64,000 nucleotides of DNA, from contig JAPSKH010000001.1 of NCBI GenBank assembly GCA_031177765.1, positions 1-64,000 on the forward strand, read 5' to 3'. Below the pieces are notes generated by a model, which was not told where the DNA came from, ran no database searches, and saw nothing but the letters and a program-made list of their open reading frames with translations. Shown one piece after another: positions 1 through 11,573 of the stretch; position 1 is the stretch's first letter, and each line of letters starts with the position of its first letter. A program made the translations under genes and the position numbers. This DNA is from Microbacterium sp. GTDB taxonomy: Bacteria > Actinomycetota > Actinomycetes > Actinomycetales > Microbacteriaceae.

Positions 1-33
1 AAGGGCGTGTGGGTTCGACTCCCACCACCGGCA
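1..33 (+). tRNA. tRNA, 3' part only (isotype undetermined, possibly Leu)
   Basis: The window opens inside a tRNA. A T-arm is clear: stem GTGGG at 9-13, seven-base loop TTCGACT at 14-20, and CCCAC at 21-25. The 3' acceptor strand CACCGGC follows at 26-32, with discriminator A at 33. The missing 5' acceptor strand should therefore read GCCGGTG. The next bases are CGA, so the CCA tail is not encoded. The bases before the T-arm could belong to a long variable arm, as in tRNA-Leu or tRNA-Ser, but the anticodon lies outside the window. Confidence 0.8.
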
Positions 34-91
34 CGAAGGTCCGGGAGCCGCCCGCAGGGTGGCTCCCCTTCTTCGTGCCCACCACCGGCAC
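21..91 (+). repeat. 14-bp direct repeat of the tRNA 3' tail
   Basis: CCCACCACCGGCAC occurs at 21-34, as the 3' strand of the T-stem plus acceptor of the tRNA, and again exactly at 78-91. The copies start 57 bases apart. Duplication of a tRNA 3' end is the usual footprint of site-specific integration, but no integrase or cargo lies between the copies. It could equally be a decayed att site or a local slippage duplication. Confidence 0.75.
31..78 (+). terminator. Large hairpin after the tRNA, probable terminator
   Basis: Two nested inverted repeats are visible. The outer arms are GCACGAAG (31-38) and CTTCGTGC (71-78). The inner arms are GGGAGCC (43-49) and GGCTCCC (61-67). The outer arm overlaps the last bases of the tRNA, so folding could compete with the acceptor end. 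The bases after the inner stem (CTTCTTC) are only mildly T-rich. Confidence 0.6.
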
Positions 92-167
92 AGCGAGTCG
101 CATGCGCCCTCTCGGCGCAGATCGCAACCCCCCTGCGTCACGGCCTGAGGTGCCCGAGGCTGACGGC

Positions 168-371
168 ATGACCGATCGCGATGACATCAAGCAGCCCTCG
201 GACCACCTTCCGCCCAAGGAGGAGCGCGACCCCGACACGGAGGTCGAACAGCCGCACTACCCGGGCACCGAGGCACCCGATGGCGGTTCCCCCGTCTCTC
301 CCGCCACGGCGGCCGATCCGCGGATCGGCGACGCGGACCGTCACGACGTCGACACCATGCCTCCGAGCTGA
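168..371 (+). CDS. Small acidic hypothetical protein
   Basis: A 67-residue ORF opens at ATG 168, with GAGG at 156-159 about eight bases upstream. The product is rich in Asp, Glu and Pro, has no membrane segment or cysteine, and looks intrinsically disordered (it starts MTDRDDIKQPSDHLPPKEER). An in-frame upstream ATG exists at 102, but the reading frame there runs back into the tRNA and is unlikely to be coding. Small acidic disordered proteins of this kind are common hypothetical calls in Microbacterium. I recognise no family. It lies between the tRNA and recQ and may be transcribed alone. Confidence 0.5.
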   Translation: MTDRDDIKQPSDHLPPKEERDPDTEVEQPHYPGTEAPDGGSPVSPATAADPRIGDADRHDVDTMPPS

Positions 372-463
372 AGCGGCCGACCCTCGGGGCGGGTCGTGTC
401 AATCCCCCACGGCGAGCATCGGGCCGATGCGAGGATGGCCGCTCGCCACATGAAGGGATGCCG

Positions 464-2092
464 ATGCCTGACTCCGCCATCGTCGAGACCGCCCGCGAGA
501 GCTTCGGCTTCGAGGCGCTGCGCGAAGGGCAGCGTGAAGCGGTCGACGCGCTCGTCGAGGGTCGCGACGTCATCGGCGTCCTGCCGACGGGCGCCGGCAA
601 GTCCGCGGTATACCAGCTCGCCGGGACGCTGCGTGACGGCGTCACTGTGGTCGTCTCACCGCTCATCGCACTGCAGAACGATCAGCTGGCACAGCTGGAG
701 GACGCGCCGGACGCCCCGCGCGGCATCGTCCTCAATTCCACTCTCGGGGAGCGCGCGACCGCCGACGCGTGGGAGGCGCTCCGCACGGGCACGGCGCGCT
801 TCGTCTTCCTCACGCCCGAGCAGCTGGCCAAGGATGCCGTCGTCTCGGCCCTGCGGGAGATCGGCGTGGGCCTTCTCGCGGTGGACGAGGCGCACTGCGT
901 GGCCAGCTGGGGGCACGACTTCCGGCCGGACTACCTCCGGCTTGGCGCGGCGCGCGACCGACTGGGCAGACCGCCGGTCGTCGCCCTGACGGCGACCGGC
1001 GCGGAACCGGTCCGTGAGGAGATCGCCGAGCGGCTCGGGATGCGCGACCCGCTGCTGGTCGTGCGCGGCGTCGACCGCCCCAACATCGAGCTGACGGTGC
1101 ACCGGGCGACATCCCCCGACGACAAGCGCCGCGCGGTGCTGCAGCTGGTTCCCGAGCTGCCACGGCCGGGCCTGGTCTACACCGCGACGCGCCGGGAAGC
1201 GGAGGAGTACGCGGAGGCGCTCGCCGAAGAGGCGGGCCTGCGCGCCGGCGTGTACCACGCGGGCCTCTCCGCCGCCGACCGTGCGGAGGCCCATCGGGCG
1301 TTCCTGCACGACGAGCTCGACGTCGTGGTGGCCACCAACGCCTTCGGCATGGGCATCGACAAGCCCAACGTCCGCTTCGTCGTGCACGCGTCCGTACCGG
1401 AATCGCTCGACGCGTACTACCAGGAGTTCGGTCGCGCCGGTCGGGACGGCGAGCCCGCCGACGCCGTCCTGTTCTACCGCTCCGAGGATCTCGGCATCCG
1501 GAAGTACTTCGCCTCGCGGAGCGTCGATCGCGACATGCTCGTCCGGATGCACCGCGCGATCTCCTCGGCGTCCGCGCCCCGGCGGATGAAGGGGCTCGCC
1601 GAGGAGCTGGGCATCTCGCCCCGCACGGCCACCGGACTGGTCAACCTCCTCGTCGAAGGCGGCGTCGCGCGGATGACCCGCCGCGGAGCCGCCGGCGACG
1701 CATCCGTCCCGCCGGAGGAGGCGGCTGCGCTCGCCGAGGCGGCGTCGGAGCGCCGGGAGCGGATCGAGCAGTCACGCCTGGAGGTCATGCGGCGCTACGC
1801 GGAGACGCGCGACTGCCGCCGTCGAGCGCTGCTGCACTACTTCGGCGACGACCTGCCCGACCCCTGCGGCCACTGCGACACCTGCCGGGCGGGCACCGCG
1901 CAGCGCGCGGCGGTCGACGAGGCGGCCGCGCCGTTCCCGATGGGCTCGGAGGTCGAGCACGTCGAGTGGGGTCGCGGGACCGTCTCGGCTGTCGAGGACG
2001 ATCGCCTCACCGTGTTCTTCGAGGAACAGGGATACAAGACGCTCGCCCTCGACGCCGTGACCGAGAACCGGCTGCTCATCCTCGTCGAGTGA
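464..2092 (+). CDS. recQ: RecQ-family ATP-dependent DNA helicase with C-terminal Tudor-like domain
   Basis: A superfamily 2 3'-5' DNA helicase of 542 residues. Walker A is PTGAGKS (residues 41-47) and the DEAH box is at 141-144. The zinc ligands have the RecQ spacing C451-x16-C468-x2-C471-x2-C474. A winged-helix-like stretch (about residues 380-410) precedes the zinc motif. No HRDC domain follows. Instead the last ~50 residues (GSEVEHVEWGRGTVSAVE and on) resemble the small beta-barrel at the C-terminus of PcrA/UvrD helicases (DUF3553/Tudor-like). I chose ATG 464 because AAGGG at 453-457 sits six bases upstream; ATG 458 is too close to it. The gene is convergent with pyk, separated by 19 bases. 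The expected role is in recombination or repair. Confidence 0.9.
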   Translation: MPDSAIVETARESFGFEALREGQREAVDALVEGRDVIGVLPTGAGKSAVYQLAGTLRDGVTVVVSPLIALQNDQLAQLEDAPDAPRGIVLNSTLGERATADAWEALRTGTARFVFLTPEQLAKDAVVSALREIGVGLLAVDEAHCVASWGHDFRPDYLRLGAARDRLGRPPVVALTATGAEPVREEIAERLGMRDPLLVVRGVDRPNIELTVHRATSPDDKRRAVLQLVPELPRPGLVYTATRREAEEYAEALAEEAGLRAGVYHAGLSAADRAEAHRAFLHDELDVVVATNAFGMGIDKPNVRFVVHASVPESLDAYYQEFGRAGRDGEPADAVLFYRSEDLGIRKYFASRSVDRDMLVRMHRAISSASAPRRMKGLAEELGISPRTATGLVNLLVEGGVARMTRRGAAGDASVPPEEAAALAEAASERRERIEQSRLEVMRRYAETRDCRRRALLHYFGDDLPDPCGHCDTCRAGTAQRAAVDEAAAPFPMGSEVEHVEWGRGTVSAVEDDRLTVFFEEQGYKTLALDAVTENRLLILVE

Positions 2093-2111
2093 TCGCCCGA
2101 CGCGATGCGGG

Positions 2112-3557
2112 TCAGCGGGACTGGTAGATCGGCGCCTTGCCGTGCACCGCGTCGCCCACCTTGTGGATGCGGATGTCGTTCGTCGAGCCGATGATCCCGG
2201 GAGGTGACCCGGAGATCACGACCACCTTGTCGCCGACCTTCGCGAGGTCGTTCGACAGCAGGTAGTCGTCGACCTGGAGGAACATCAGGTCGGTGTGGGC
2301 CACGTGCTCGACGAGCGAGGACTGCACGCCCCACGTGACAGCCATGCGGCGTCGGATGGCCGGGTCCGGCGTGAAGCCGAGCATCGGGATGCGCGGTCGC
2401 AGGCGCGACATGCGCCGTGCGGTGTCACCGGACTCGGTGAAGATGCACAGGTACTTCGCCTCGACGAACTCGGCCACCTCCATGGCAGCCAGCGTGATGG
2501 CCCCGCCCTGCGTCCGAGGCTTGGTGCTGAGCGGCTGGATGCGCTCCAGTCCGTGCTCCTCGGTGGAGTCGATGATGCGCGCCATCGTCTCGACGACGGT
2601 CACCGGATACTTGCCGACGCTCGTCTCGCCCGACAGCATGACCGCATCGGCGCCGTCGAGGACGGCGTTGGCCACGTCGCTGGTCTCGGCGCGCGTGGGA
2701 ACGGGGTTCTCGATCATGGACTCGAGCATCTGCGTGGCCACGATGACCGGCTTGGCCATGCGGCGGCACAGCTCGACGGCGCGCTTCTGCACGATCGGCA
2801 CGGCCTCCAGCGGAAGCTCGACGCCGAGGTCGCCGCGCGCGACCATGATGCCGTCGAAGGCGTCGATGATCTCCTCGAGATTCTCCACGGCCTGCGGCTT
2901 CTCGATCTTGGCGATGACCGGGACGTGGCGTCCCTCCTCGGCCATGATGACGTGGACGCGCTGGACGTCCTTGGCGTCGCGCACGAACGACAGCGCGATG
3001 ATGTCGGCGCCCGCGCGCAGACCCCACCGGAGGTCGGCCTCGTCCTTCTCGGACAGGGCCGGCACATTGACGGCCACACCCGGGAGGTTGATGCCCTTGT
3101 TGTTCGAGACCGGTCCCCCGACGACGACCTCGGTCGTCACGACGGTGCCGTCCGTCTCGATCACCTTGACGCGCACCTTGCCGTCGTCGATGAGCAGGAA
3201 GTCGCCCGGCTTGACGTCCTGCGGCAGGCCCTTGAACGTCGTCGAGACGATCTCCTTCGTGCCGAGGATGTCTTCCGTGGTGATCTTGAAGATGTCGCCG
3301 ACGGCGAGATCGTGCGGGCCGTTCTCGAACTTGCCGAGCCGGATCTTCGGGCCCTGCAGGTCGACGAGGATCGCCACCGCGCGGCCGGCGTCGTCGGCCG
3401 CCTTGCGGACGTTGGCGAAGTTGTTCTCGTGGACCGAGTAGTCCCCGTGGCTCAGGTTGAAGCGGGTGACGTCCACGCCGGCGTCGATGATCGCGCGGAC
3501 CATCTCATACGTCGATGTGGCCGGACCCAGGGTGGCGACGATCTTGGCGCGTCTCAT
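2112..3557 (-). CDS. pyk: Pyruvate kinase
   Basis: Catalyses phosphoenolpyruvate + ADP to pyruvate + ATP, the last step of glycolysis. The protein is 481 residues, normal for a bacterial pyruvate kinase. It starts MRRAKIVATLGPATS, the canonical N-terminus, and contains the metal/substrate motif MVARGDLGVELP and the following helix with IVATQMLESM. An upstream in-frame start at 3608 would add 17 residues that overlap the putative promoter and is not conserved in character, so I use ATG 3557. GGAG lies about 11 bases upstream. The gene follows gltBD but has its own -10 box at 3608-3613. Confidence 0.95.
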   Translation of the reverse strand: MRRAKIVATLGPATSTYEMVRAIIDAGVDVTRFNLSHGDYSVHENNFANVRKAADDAGRAVAILVDLQGPKIRLGKFENGPHDLAVGDIFKITTEDILGTKEIVSTTFKGLPQDVKPGDFLLIDDGKVRVKVIETDGTVVTTEVVVGGPVSNNKGINLPGVAVNVPALSEKDEADLRWGLRAGADIIALSFVRDAKDVQRVHVIMAEEGRHVPVIAKIEKPQAVENLEEIIDAFDGIMVARGDLGVELPLEAVPIVQKRAVELCRRMAKPVIVATQMLESMIENPVPTRAETSDVANAVLDGADAVMLSGETSVGKYPVTVVETMARIIDSTEEHGLERIQPLSTKPRTQGGAITLAAMEVAEFVEAKYLCIFTESGDTARRMSRLRPRIPMLGFTPDPAIRRRMAVTWGVQSSLVEHVAHTDLMFLQVDDYLLSNDLAKVGDKVVVISGSPPGIIGSTNDIRIHKVGDAVHGKAPIYQSR

Positions 3558-3610
3558 CCGTGGTTTGTCTCCGGGGTATGTGGTGAAGGGGGCGAAATGC
3601 CTCGGCAAGC

Positions 3611-5069
<1,459 letters not shown>

Positions 5070-5077
<8 letters not shown>

Positions 5078-8000
5078 CCGTCACCTCCAGGATGCGGTTC
5101 CAGACGACGTCGCCGTCGGGGTCCAGCCCCTGAGCGACCGCCTCCTGGCGCGTCTGCAGCACCGCGGCGTAGTCGCGGGGCATGACGCGGACGAAATTCT
5201 GCAGCTCCGCCTCGAAGTTCTCGAGGAGGTCGCGTGCGAGTGTGGATTCGGTTTCGGCGAGGTGGTGCTCCAGCAGGTCGCGGAGGATCTCGGCGTCGCC
5301 GGAGCCGAGCTCGCCGAGCTCGAGCTCGCCGGTCGACAGCGCCTCGCGGTTGACCAGCTTCTGGTCCAGCCGATAGACGTACGCCGTGCCGCCCGACATC
5401 CCGGCGCCGAGATTGCGCCCTGTCGCGCCGAGGATGACCGCGAGACCGCCCGTCATGTACTCCAGCGCGTGGTCGCCGACACCCTCGACGACGGCGGTCG
5501 CACCGGAGTTGCGCACGAAGAAGCGCTCCCCCACGACGCCCCGCAGGAACATGGTCCCCTGCGTCGCGCCGTAGCCGATGACGTTGCCGGCGATGACGTT
5601 CTTCGACGCGTCGAACGCGGCGCCGCGCGGGGGCCGGATGACGATCTGCCCGCCCGAGAGCCCCTTGCCGACGTAGTCGTTCGAGTCGCCCTCGAGGCGG
5701 AGTGTGATGCCTGCGGGCATGAAGGCGCCGAAGGACTGTCCCGCCGACCCGGTGAGGTTCACCACGATGCTGCCCGAGGGCAGCCCGTTCTCGCCGCGGG
5801 CGCGGGTCACATGGTGTCCGAGCAGGGTCCCGACGGCGCGTTCGGTGTTGCGGATCGGCAGGTCGATGGTGACGTGACCGCCGTTGTCGATGACATCCCG
5901 CGCGCGCTCGAGAAGCGCCACGTCGAAGTGCTCGTCGAGCTCGTGCTTCTGGCTCGTGGTGTTCCTGCGCGGCTCGTCCTCCGAGAAGCGCGGGCCTTCC
6001 AGGATCGGCGTGAGGTCGAGGCCGTTGGCCTTCCAGTGCGCGACGGCGCCCTCGGTGTCGAGCAGGTCGCTGCGGCCGATGGCCTCATCGAGCGTGCGGA
6101 AGCCGAGCTCGGCGAGGTACTCGCGCACCTCCTGCGCGACGAACTCCATGAAGTTGACGACGAACTCCGGCTTGCCGGTGAAGCGCGAACGCAGCACCGG
6201 GTTCTGCGTCGCCACGCCCACCGGGCAGGTGTCCAGGTGGCACACGCGCATCATGATGCAGCCCGAGACGACCAGCGGCGCCGTGGCGAAGCCGAACTCC
6301 TCGGCGCCCAGCAGCGCGCCGATGATGACGTCGCGGCCGGTCTTCAGCTGGCCGTCGACCTGCACGACCACACGGTCGCGCATGCCGTTGAGCATCAGGG
6401 TCTGCTGCGTCTCGGCGAGCCCCAGCTCCCACGGCGTTCCGGCGTGCTTGAGCGAGTTCAGCGGGCTCGCACCGGTGCCGCCGTCGTGACCCGAGATGAG
6501 GATGACGTCGGCCAGCGCCTTCGCGGTGCCCGCGGCGACGGCACCGATGCCCGACTGGCTGACCAGCTTGACGTGCACGCGTGCGTCGGGGTTCGCCCGC
6601 TTCAGGTCGAAGATCAGCTGCTTGAGGTCCTCGATGGAGTAGATGTCGTGGTGCGGCGGCGGCGAGATCAGTCCCACGCCGGCCGTCGCGTGGCGCGTGC
6701 GGGCGACCCACGGGTACACCTTGGTGGGCGGCAGCTGACCGCCCTCGCCCGGCTTGGCGCCCTGCGCGAGCTTGATCTGGATGTCGTCCGCCTCGGTGAG
6801 GTACAGGCTCGTCACGCCGAACCGGCCGGATGCCACCTGCTTGATGGCGCTGCGCCGCTCGGGATCGAGGAGCCGCTCGACGTCCTCGCCGCCCTCACCG
6901 GTGTTCGACTTCGCACCCAGGCGGTTCATCGCGATGGCGAGCGTCTCGTGCGCCTCCTTCGAGATGGACCCGTAGCTCATCGCGCCGGTCGAGAAGCGCT
7001 TGACGATCGACGACACCGGCTCGACCTCGTCGATCGGCACAGGGGGGCGGGCGCCGGTGCGCAGGCGGAACATGCCGCGCAGCGTCTTCAGCTCCTCCGT
7101 CTGGTCGTCGACCAGCTTGGTGTACTCGCGGAAGATGTCGTACCGACGGGTGCGCGTGGAGTGCTGCAGCCGGAACACCGTGTCGGGGTTGAACAGGTGC
7201 GGCGAGCCGTCGCGGCGCCACTGGTACTCGCCACCGGTCCACAGTCGCTCGTGAGCGCGGGCTGCGGCATCCGCCGGGTAGGCGAAGGCGTGGCGCGCCT
7301 CGTTCTCGGCGGCGATCTGCTCGATGCCGATGCCGCCCAGCTTCGTCTCCGTGCCGGTGAAGTACGCGTCGACGAACTCCTGGCTGAGCCCGATCGCCTC
7401 GAAGATCTGGGCGCCCGAGTACGACGCGACGGTCGAGATGCCCATCTTCGACATGATCTTCAGCACGCCCTTGCCGAGCGCGTAGATGAGGTTGCGCACC
7501 GCCTTCTCGGGTGTGATGCCCGTGATGAAGCCCGTGCGGACCAGGTACTCGACGGTCTCCATCGCGAGGTACGGGTTCACCGCCGACGCGCCGTATCCGA
7601 TCAGCATCGCGACGTGGTGCACCTCGCGGACGTCACCGGCTTCGGCGACGAGACCGACCTTCATCCGGTTCTCGTTGCGGATCAGGTGGTGATGCACCGC
7701 CGAGACGAGCAGCAGCGACGGGATGGGGACGAGGTCCTTGTTGGAGTCGCGGTCGGACAGGATGATGAACTCCACGCCGCGGGCGATCGCCTCATCGACC
7801 TCGGCGCAGATCTCGTCCAGGCGCGCCTTCATCGAGCCGGGACCGGCGTCGAAGTGGTACAGCCCGCGGATCGTGACGGCGGACCGCTCCGGGAGGGCGC
7901 GGTCGATGTGCTGGATCTTGGCCAGCTCGTCATTGTCGATGACGGGGAAGTCCAGCGTGACGCGACGAGCGTGATCCGGGCCGGAGGCCAGCAGGTTCGG

Positions 8001-9677
8001 CTCGGGCCCGAGTCCTGTCTTCAGGCTCGTGACGACCTCTTCGCGGATGGAATCCAGCGGCGGGTTGGTCACCTGCGCGAACTGCTGCGTGAAGTAGTCG
8101 AACAGCAGACGCGGGCGCTCGCTGAGCACGGCGACCGGCGTGTCGCTTCCCATCGCGCCCAGCGGCTCGGCGCCGGTCTGCCCCATCGGGGTGAGGAGGA
8201 TGCGCACTTCTTCCTCGGTGTATCCGAAGGTGCGCTGGCGACGGGTGATGGAGGCGATCGGGTGCACGATGTGCTCGCGCTCGGGGAGGTCCGCGAGACG
8301 GACGCGTCCGGCGTCGAGCCACTCCTGCCACGGCTCGAGCTCGGCGAGCTCCGCCTTGATCTCCTCGTCCTCGACGATGCGGCGCTGGGCCGTGTCGACG
8401 AGGAACATGCGTCCGGGGCGGAGCCGTCCGCGACGCTTGATCCGCTCGGGCTCGAAGTCGAGCACACCGGTCTCGCTGCCGATGACGATCAGCCCGTCGG
8501 TGGTCTCGGTCCACCGGCCCGGGCGGAGTCCGTTGCGGTCGAGCGTCGCTCCCACGAGCGTGCCGTCGGTGAAGATGAGCGCGGCCGGGCCGTCCCAGGG
8601 CTCCATCTGCATCGAGTGGTACTCGTAGAACGCCCGCAGCTTCGGGTCGATGTCGGCCTGCTTCTCGTAGGCCTCGGGCACCATCATCATGATCGCGTGC
8701 GGGAGGCTGCGGCCGGTCAGGGTCAGCAGCTCGAGCACCTCGTCGAACGACGCCGAGTCGCTTGCTCCCTCGGTGCAGATGGGCAGCAGCGGCCGGATGT
8801 CGCCGAGCAGCTCGGACTCCAGCTGCGACTGCCGGGCGCGCATCCAGTTGCGGTTGCCGTTGACGGTGTTGATCTCGCCGTTGTGCGCGAGCATCCGCAG
8901 CGGCTGGGCGAGGGGCCAGGACGGGAAGGTGTTGGTCGAGTAGCGGGAGTGCACCACCGCGAGCTCGGACGCGAACCGCTCGTCCTGCAGGTCGGGGTAG
9001 AACGGCTCGAGCTGGAGCGTCGTCACCATGCCCTTGTAGCCGAGCGTCCGCGCCGACAGCGACACGAAGTAGGCGTCGAGCTCGGTGCGGGCGCGCTTGC
9101 GCAGCCGGTAGGTGCGGCGGTCCAGGGCGATTCCCGACAGCGCGGGTGCGTCCGCGACGGCAGGGCGCGACACGAACAGCTGCTCGAAGGCCGGGCGCGC
9201 TTGGAAGGCGAGCTTGCCCAGGTTCTCCTCGGCGGTCGGAACCTCGCGCCATCCGAGCACCGTGAGGCCCTCGGATGCCGCGATCTGCTCGATGCCGGCC
9301 TTCTGAGCCGCGCGCGCCTGGTCGTCACGGGGCAGGAACACCATGCCCGCGGCGTACTCCCCCACCGGCGGGAGATCGAAGTCGACCACCGCGCGCAGGA
9401 ACGCGTCGGGCATCTGCGTCAGGATGCCCGCGCCGTCGCCCGTGCCCGCGTCCGAGCCGATCGCTCCGCGGTGCTCGAGGTTGCGAAGCGCCGTGAGCGC
9501 CAGGTCGATGATGTCGTGACCGGCATGGCCGCGAAGGGTCGCGACCATGGCCAGGCCACAGGCGTCCTTCTCGAAGGCAGGGTTGTACATCCCCTGCTTC
9601 CGCGGGAAGCCTGCGGTACCCGACGATGCGGGGGCGTGCGCCTGGGAAGAGGCGCCGTGACGGGGGCTCGAAGCCAT
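5070..9677 (-). CDS. gltB: Glutamate synthase large (alpha) subunit
   Basis: Ferredoxin-like glutamine amidotransferase/FMN synthase of 1535 residues. Glutamine and 2-oxoglutarate give two glutamates. The class II amidotransferase nucleophile is Cys40, within [12 protein letters not shown], so residues 1-39 are a propeptide-like leader removed on maturation. The central FMN domain contains the 3Fe-4S ligands in [12 protein letters not shown] (about residues 1140-1152; spacing C-x5-C-x4-C). The C-terminal beta-helix is glycine-rich. Start ATG 9677 has GAGGA eight bases upstream. It is followed by gltD with an eight-base overlap. The upstream gene lgt ends 76 bases away behind a hairpin, so gltBD may be a separate unit. 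Confidence 0.97.
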
Positions 9678-9730
9678 ACCTACCGTCCTCACGTTGATGC
9701 TCAAGATGGGACGACGTCGGCCCGGGACAC

Positions 9731-9752
9731 GCGCTCCCGGCGGGAGGAGCGC
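9731..9752 (-). terminator. Hairpin just after the lgt stop codon
   Basis: GCGCTCC (9731-9737) and GGAGCGC (9746-9752) form a seven-pair stem with an eight-base loop, directly behind the lgt stop. There is no T-run on the minus strand, so it would be a weak or factor-assisted terminator, or a 3'-end stabiliser, between lgt and gltB. Confidence 0.5.
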
Positions 9753-9753
9753 G

Positions 9754-10725
9754 CTATTTCGTGGCGGGTGTGCTTGTGGCGCTGGCGCTGTCGACCTCGG
9801 ACGCCGGGGGTTCGCTGACGTCGACGAAGTCGTCGGTGTCCTGCGATTGTACAGAACCTTCCTGGGCCCATTCGCGCCCCGGCACATATGGGGACGGTTC
9901 GATCCCGGGATGCCGGCGCTTCTGGGCCACGAGGATGACCAGTCCCAGGAGAACGCCGAGGATCGCCGCCCACACGTTGGTGCGCAGCCCCAGGATGATC
10001 TCGCTCGGGTCGATGCGGATCGACTCCCACACGATGCGCCCGGCGCTGTACCACACGAGGTAGAGCCCGAACAGGCGTCCCCACTGCAGACGGAGGCGTC
10101 GACCGGCCCACACCAGCACGACGACACCGGCGAGGTTCCAGACCACTTCGTAGAGGAAGGTCGGGTGGAAGAGGGTGCCCTCGGGAAGACCGATCGGCCA
10201 CGCCGGGTTCGGGTACTCGATCTCCAGGCCCCACGGCACGTCGGTGGGCCACCCGAACAGCTCCTGGTTGAACCAGTTGCCGAAGCGGCCGACGGCCTGG
10301 GCCAGAAGCAGACCGGGCGCGAGCGCATCGGCGAAGGTCCAGAACCGGATGCCGGTCCACCGGCATCCGAGCCACGCGCCGATCGCGCCGCCGATGAGGG
10401 CGCCGTAGATCGCGATGCCGCCTTCCCAGATGAACAGCGCCGAGAGCGGGTTCGCGCCCTCGCCGAAGTAGAAGTCCCAGTGCGTCACGACGTGGTAGAC
10501 GCGTGCGGCGATGATCGCCAGCGGCACGGCGAGGAGCGCGATGTCGATGACCACCCAGGGCTCGCCACCGCGCTTGGTGAGCCGGTGGTTGGTCCACAGC
10601 ACGGCGAGGACGATGCCGGCGATGATGCACAGCGCGTAGATGTGGATACGGAGCGGCCCGATGTCGAAGTAGCTGATCGGCGGGCTCGGGATGCTGGCGA
10701 CGACGCTCGCGGCGGCGTTGATCAT
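9754..10725 (-). CDS. lgt: Prolipoprotein diacylglyceryl transferase
   Basis: Integral membrane enzyme of 323 residues that transfers diacylglycerol from phosphatidylglycerol to the lipobox cysteine of prelipoproteins, the first step of lipoprotein maturation. Hydrophobic segments are spread through the chain. The signature [10 protein letters not shown] lies at about residues 146-155, and the motif [14 protein letters not shown] corresponds to the conserved catalytic loop. The C-terminal ~45 residues are hydrophilic, proline- and serine-rich and probably cytoplasmic, as in other actinobacterial Lgt proteins. No Shine-Dalgarno is obvious before ATG 10725. It lies between trpA and gltB, a common actinobacterial order. 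Confidence 0.95.
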   Translation of the reverse strand: MINAAASVVASIPSPPISYFDIGPLRIHIYALCIIAGIVLAVLWTNHRLTKRGGEPWVVIDIALLAVPLAIIAARVYHVVTHWDFYFGEGANPLSALFIWEGGIAIYGALIGGAIGAWLGCRWTGIRFWTFADALAPGLLLAQAVGRFGNWFNQELFGWPTDVPWGLEIEYPNPAWPIGLPEGTLFHPTFLYEVVWNLAGVVVLVWAGRRLRLQWGRLFGLYLVWYSAGRIVWESIRIDPSEIILGLRTNVWAAILGVLLGLVILVAQKRRHPGIEPSPYVPGREWAQEGSVQSQDTDDFVDVSEPPASEVDSASATSTPATK

Positions 10726-10775
10726 GGGAGAACCGTGTCCTTGCTGGTGGTGTGTCGGCGGCGACCGACGTCAGA

Positions 10776-10781
10776 AGTCTA
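10776..10781 (-). promoter_or_regulatory. Putative -10 box of lgt overlapping the trpA stop codon
   Basis: On the minus strand TAGACT starts with the TAG stop codon of trpA (10781-10779), about 50 bases before the lgt ATG. It is one of four boxes in this window built on an upstream stop codon. Confidence 0.5.
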
Positions 10782-11573
10782 GTTCGCGGGGCGGGCCGTG
10801 CCCGCGGCCAGTCTCCTGGCCGTGTCGGCGAGCCCCTCGAGGCCGCCGTCGCGCAGCGCCCGCACGAGTGCGGTGCCGACGATCGCGCCGTCGGCGTACT
10901 CCAGCACGCCGCCGACCTGTTCGGGCGTGGAGATCCCGATGCCGACGCACGCGCGTTCGGCGCCGCGCTCCCGCAGGCGGCCGACGAGCGTCCGGGCGGC
11001 CGCGTCCAGCTCAGCCCGCTCACCGGTGATGCCCATCGTCGAGACGGTGTAGACGAACCCGGTGGAGCTCTGGACGATCAGATCGAGCCGCTCGTCGGTC
11101 GAGGTCGGCGCGGCGAGGAAGACGCGATCGAGTCCGGTGCGTCGGCTTGCCGCGATCCACTCCCCCGCAGCCTCCGGGGTGATGTCCGGCGTGATCAGGC
11201 CGGCGCCGCCGGCGGCGGCGAGGTCGTCGGCGTAGCGGTCGACGCCGTACTGGAGCACGGGGTTCCAATACGTCATGACGAGGACAGGGACATCCACGCG
11301 GCTGGTGATCTCCGCCAGCGCGGTGAACGTGTCGCGCAGCCGGAAGCCCGCGGCCAGGGCCGCCTGCGTCGCCTCCTGGATCACCGTGCCGTCCATCACT
11401 GGGTCGGAGTACGGCGGTCCGAGTTCGATGACGTCGGCACCGTTCTGCGCGAGCGTGACGGCGGCTTCGATGCTGTCACGGAGGCTCGGGAAGCCCAGCG
11501 GCAGGTAGCCGACGAAGGCGCCGCGCCCGGCGGCGTGCGCCGCGTCGATGGCGGCGGCGACCCGCGAGGTCAT
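10779..11573 (-). CDS. trpA: Tryptophan synthase alpha chain
   Basis: Cleaves indole-3-glycerol phosphate to indole and glyceraldehyde-3-phosphate. Indole is channelled to TrpB. The protein is a 264-residue TIM barrel with the family signature [15 protein letters not shown], which includes the catalytic Asp, and the catalytic Glu in the preceding strand region near the N-terminus ([11 protein letters not shown]). ATG 11573 overlaps the trpB stop as ATGA, so trpB and trpA are translated together in the order trpC-trpB-trpA. Confidence 0.96.
   Translation of the reverse strand: MTSRVAAAIDAAHAAGRGAFVGYLPLGFPSLRDSIEAAVTLAQNGADVIELGPPYSDPVMDGTVIQEATQAALAAGFRLRDTFTALAEITSRVDVPVLVMTYWNPVLQYGVDRYADDLAAAGGAGLITPDITPEAAGEWIAASRRTGLDRVFLAAPTSTDERLDLIVQSSTGFVYTVSTMGITGERAELDAAARTLVGRLRERGAERACVGIGISTPEQVGGVLEYADGAIVGTALVRALRDGGLEGLADTARRLAAGTARPAN

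Noticed and set aside
9..167. An extended N-terminus for the small ORF that ends at 371
   Set aside because: It would start inside the tRNA and cross the hairpin. The ATG at 168 with GAGG is more credible.
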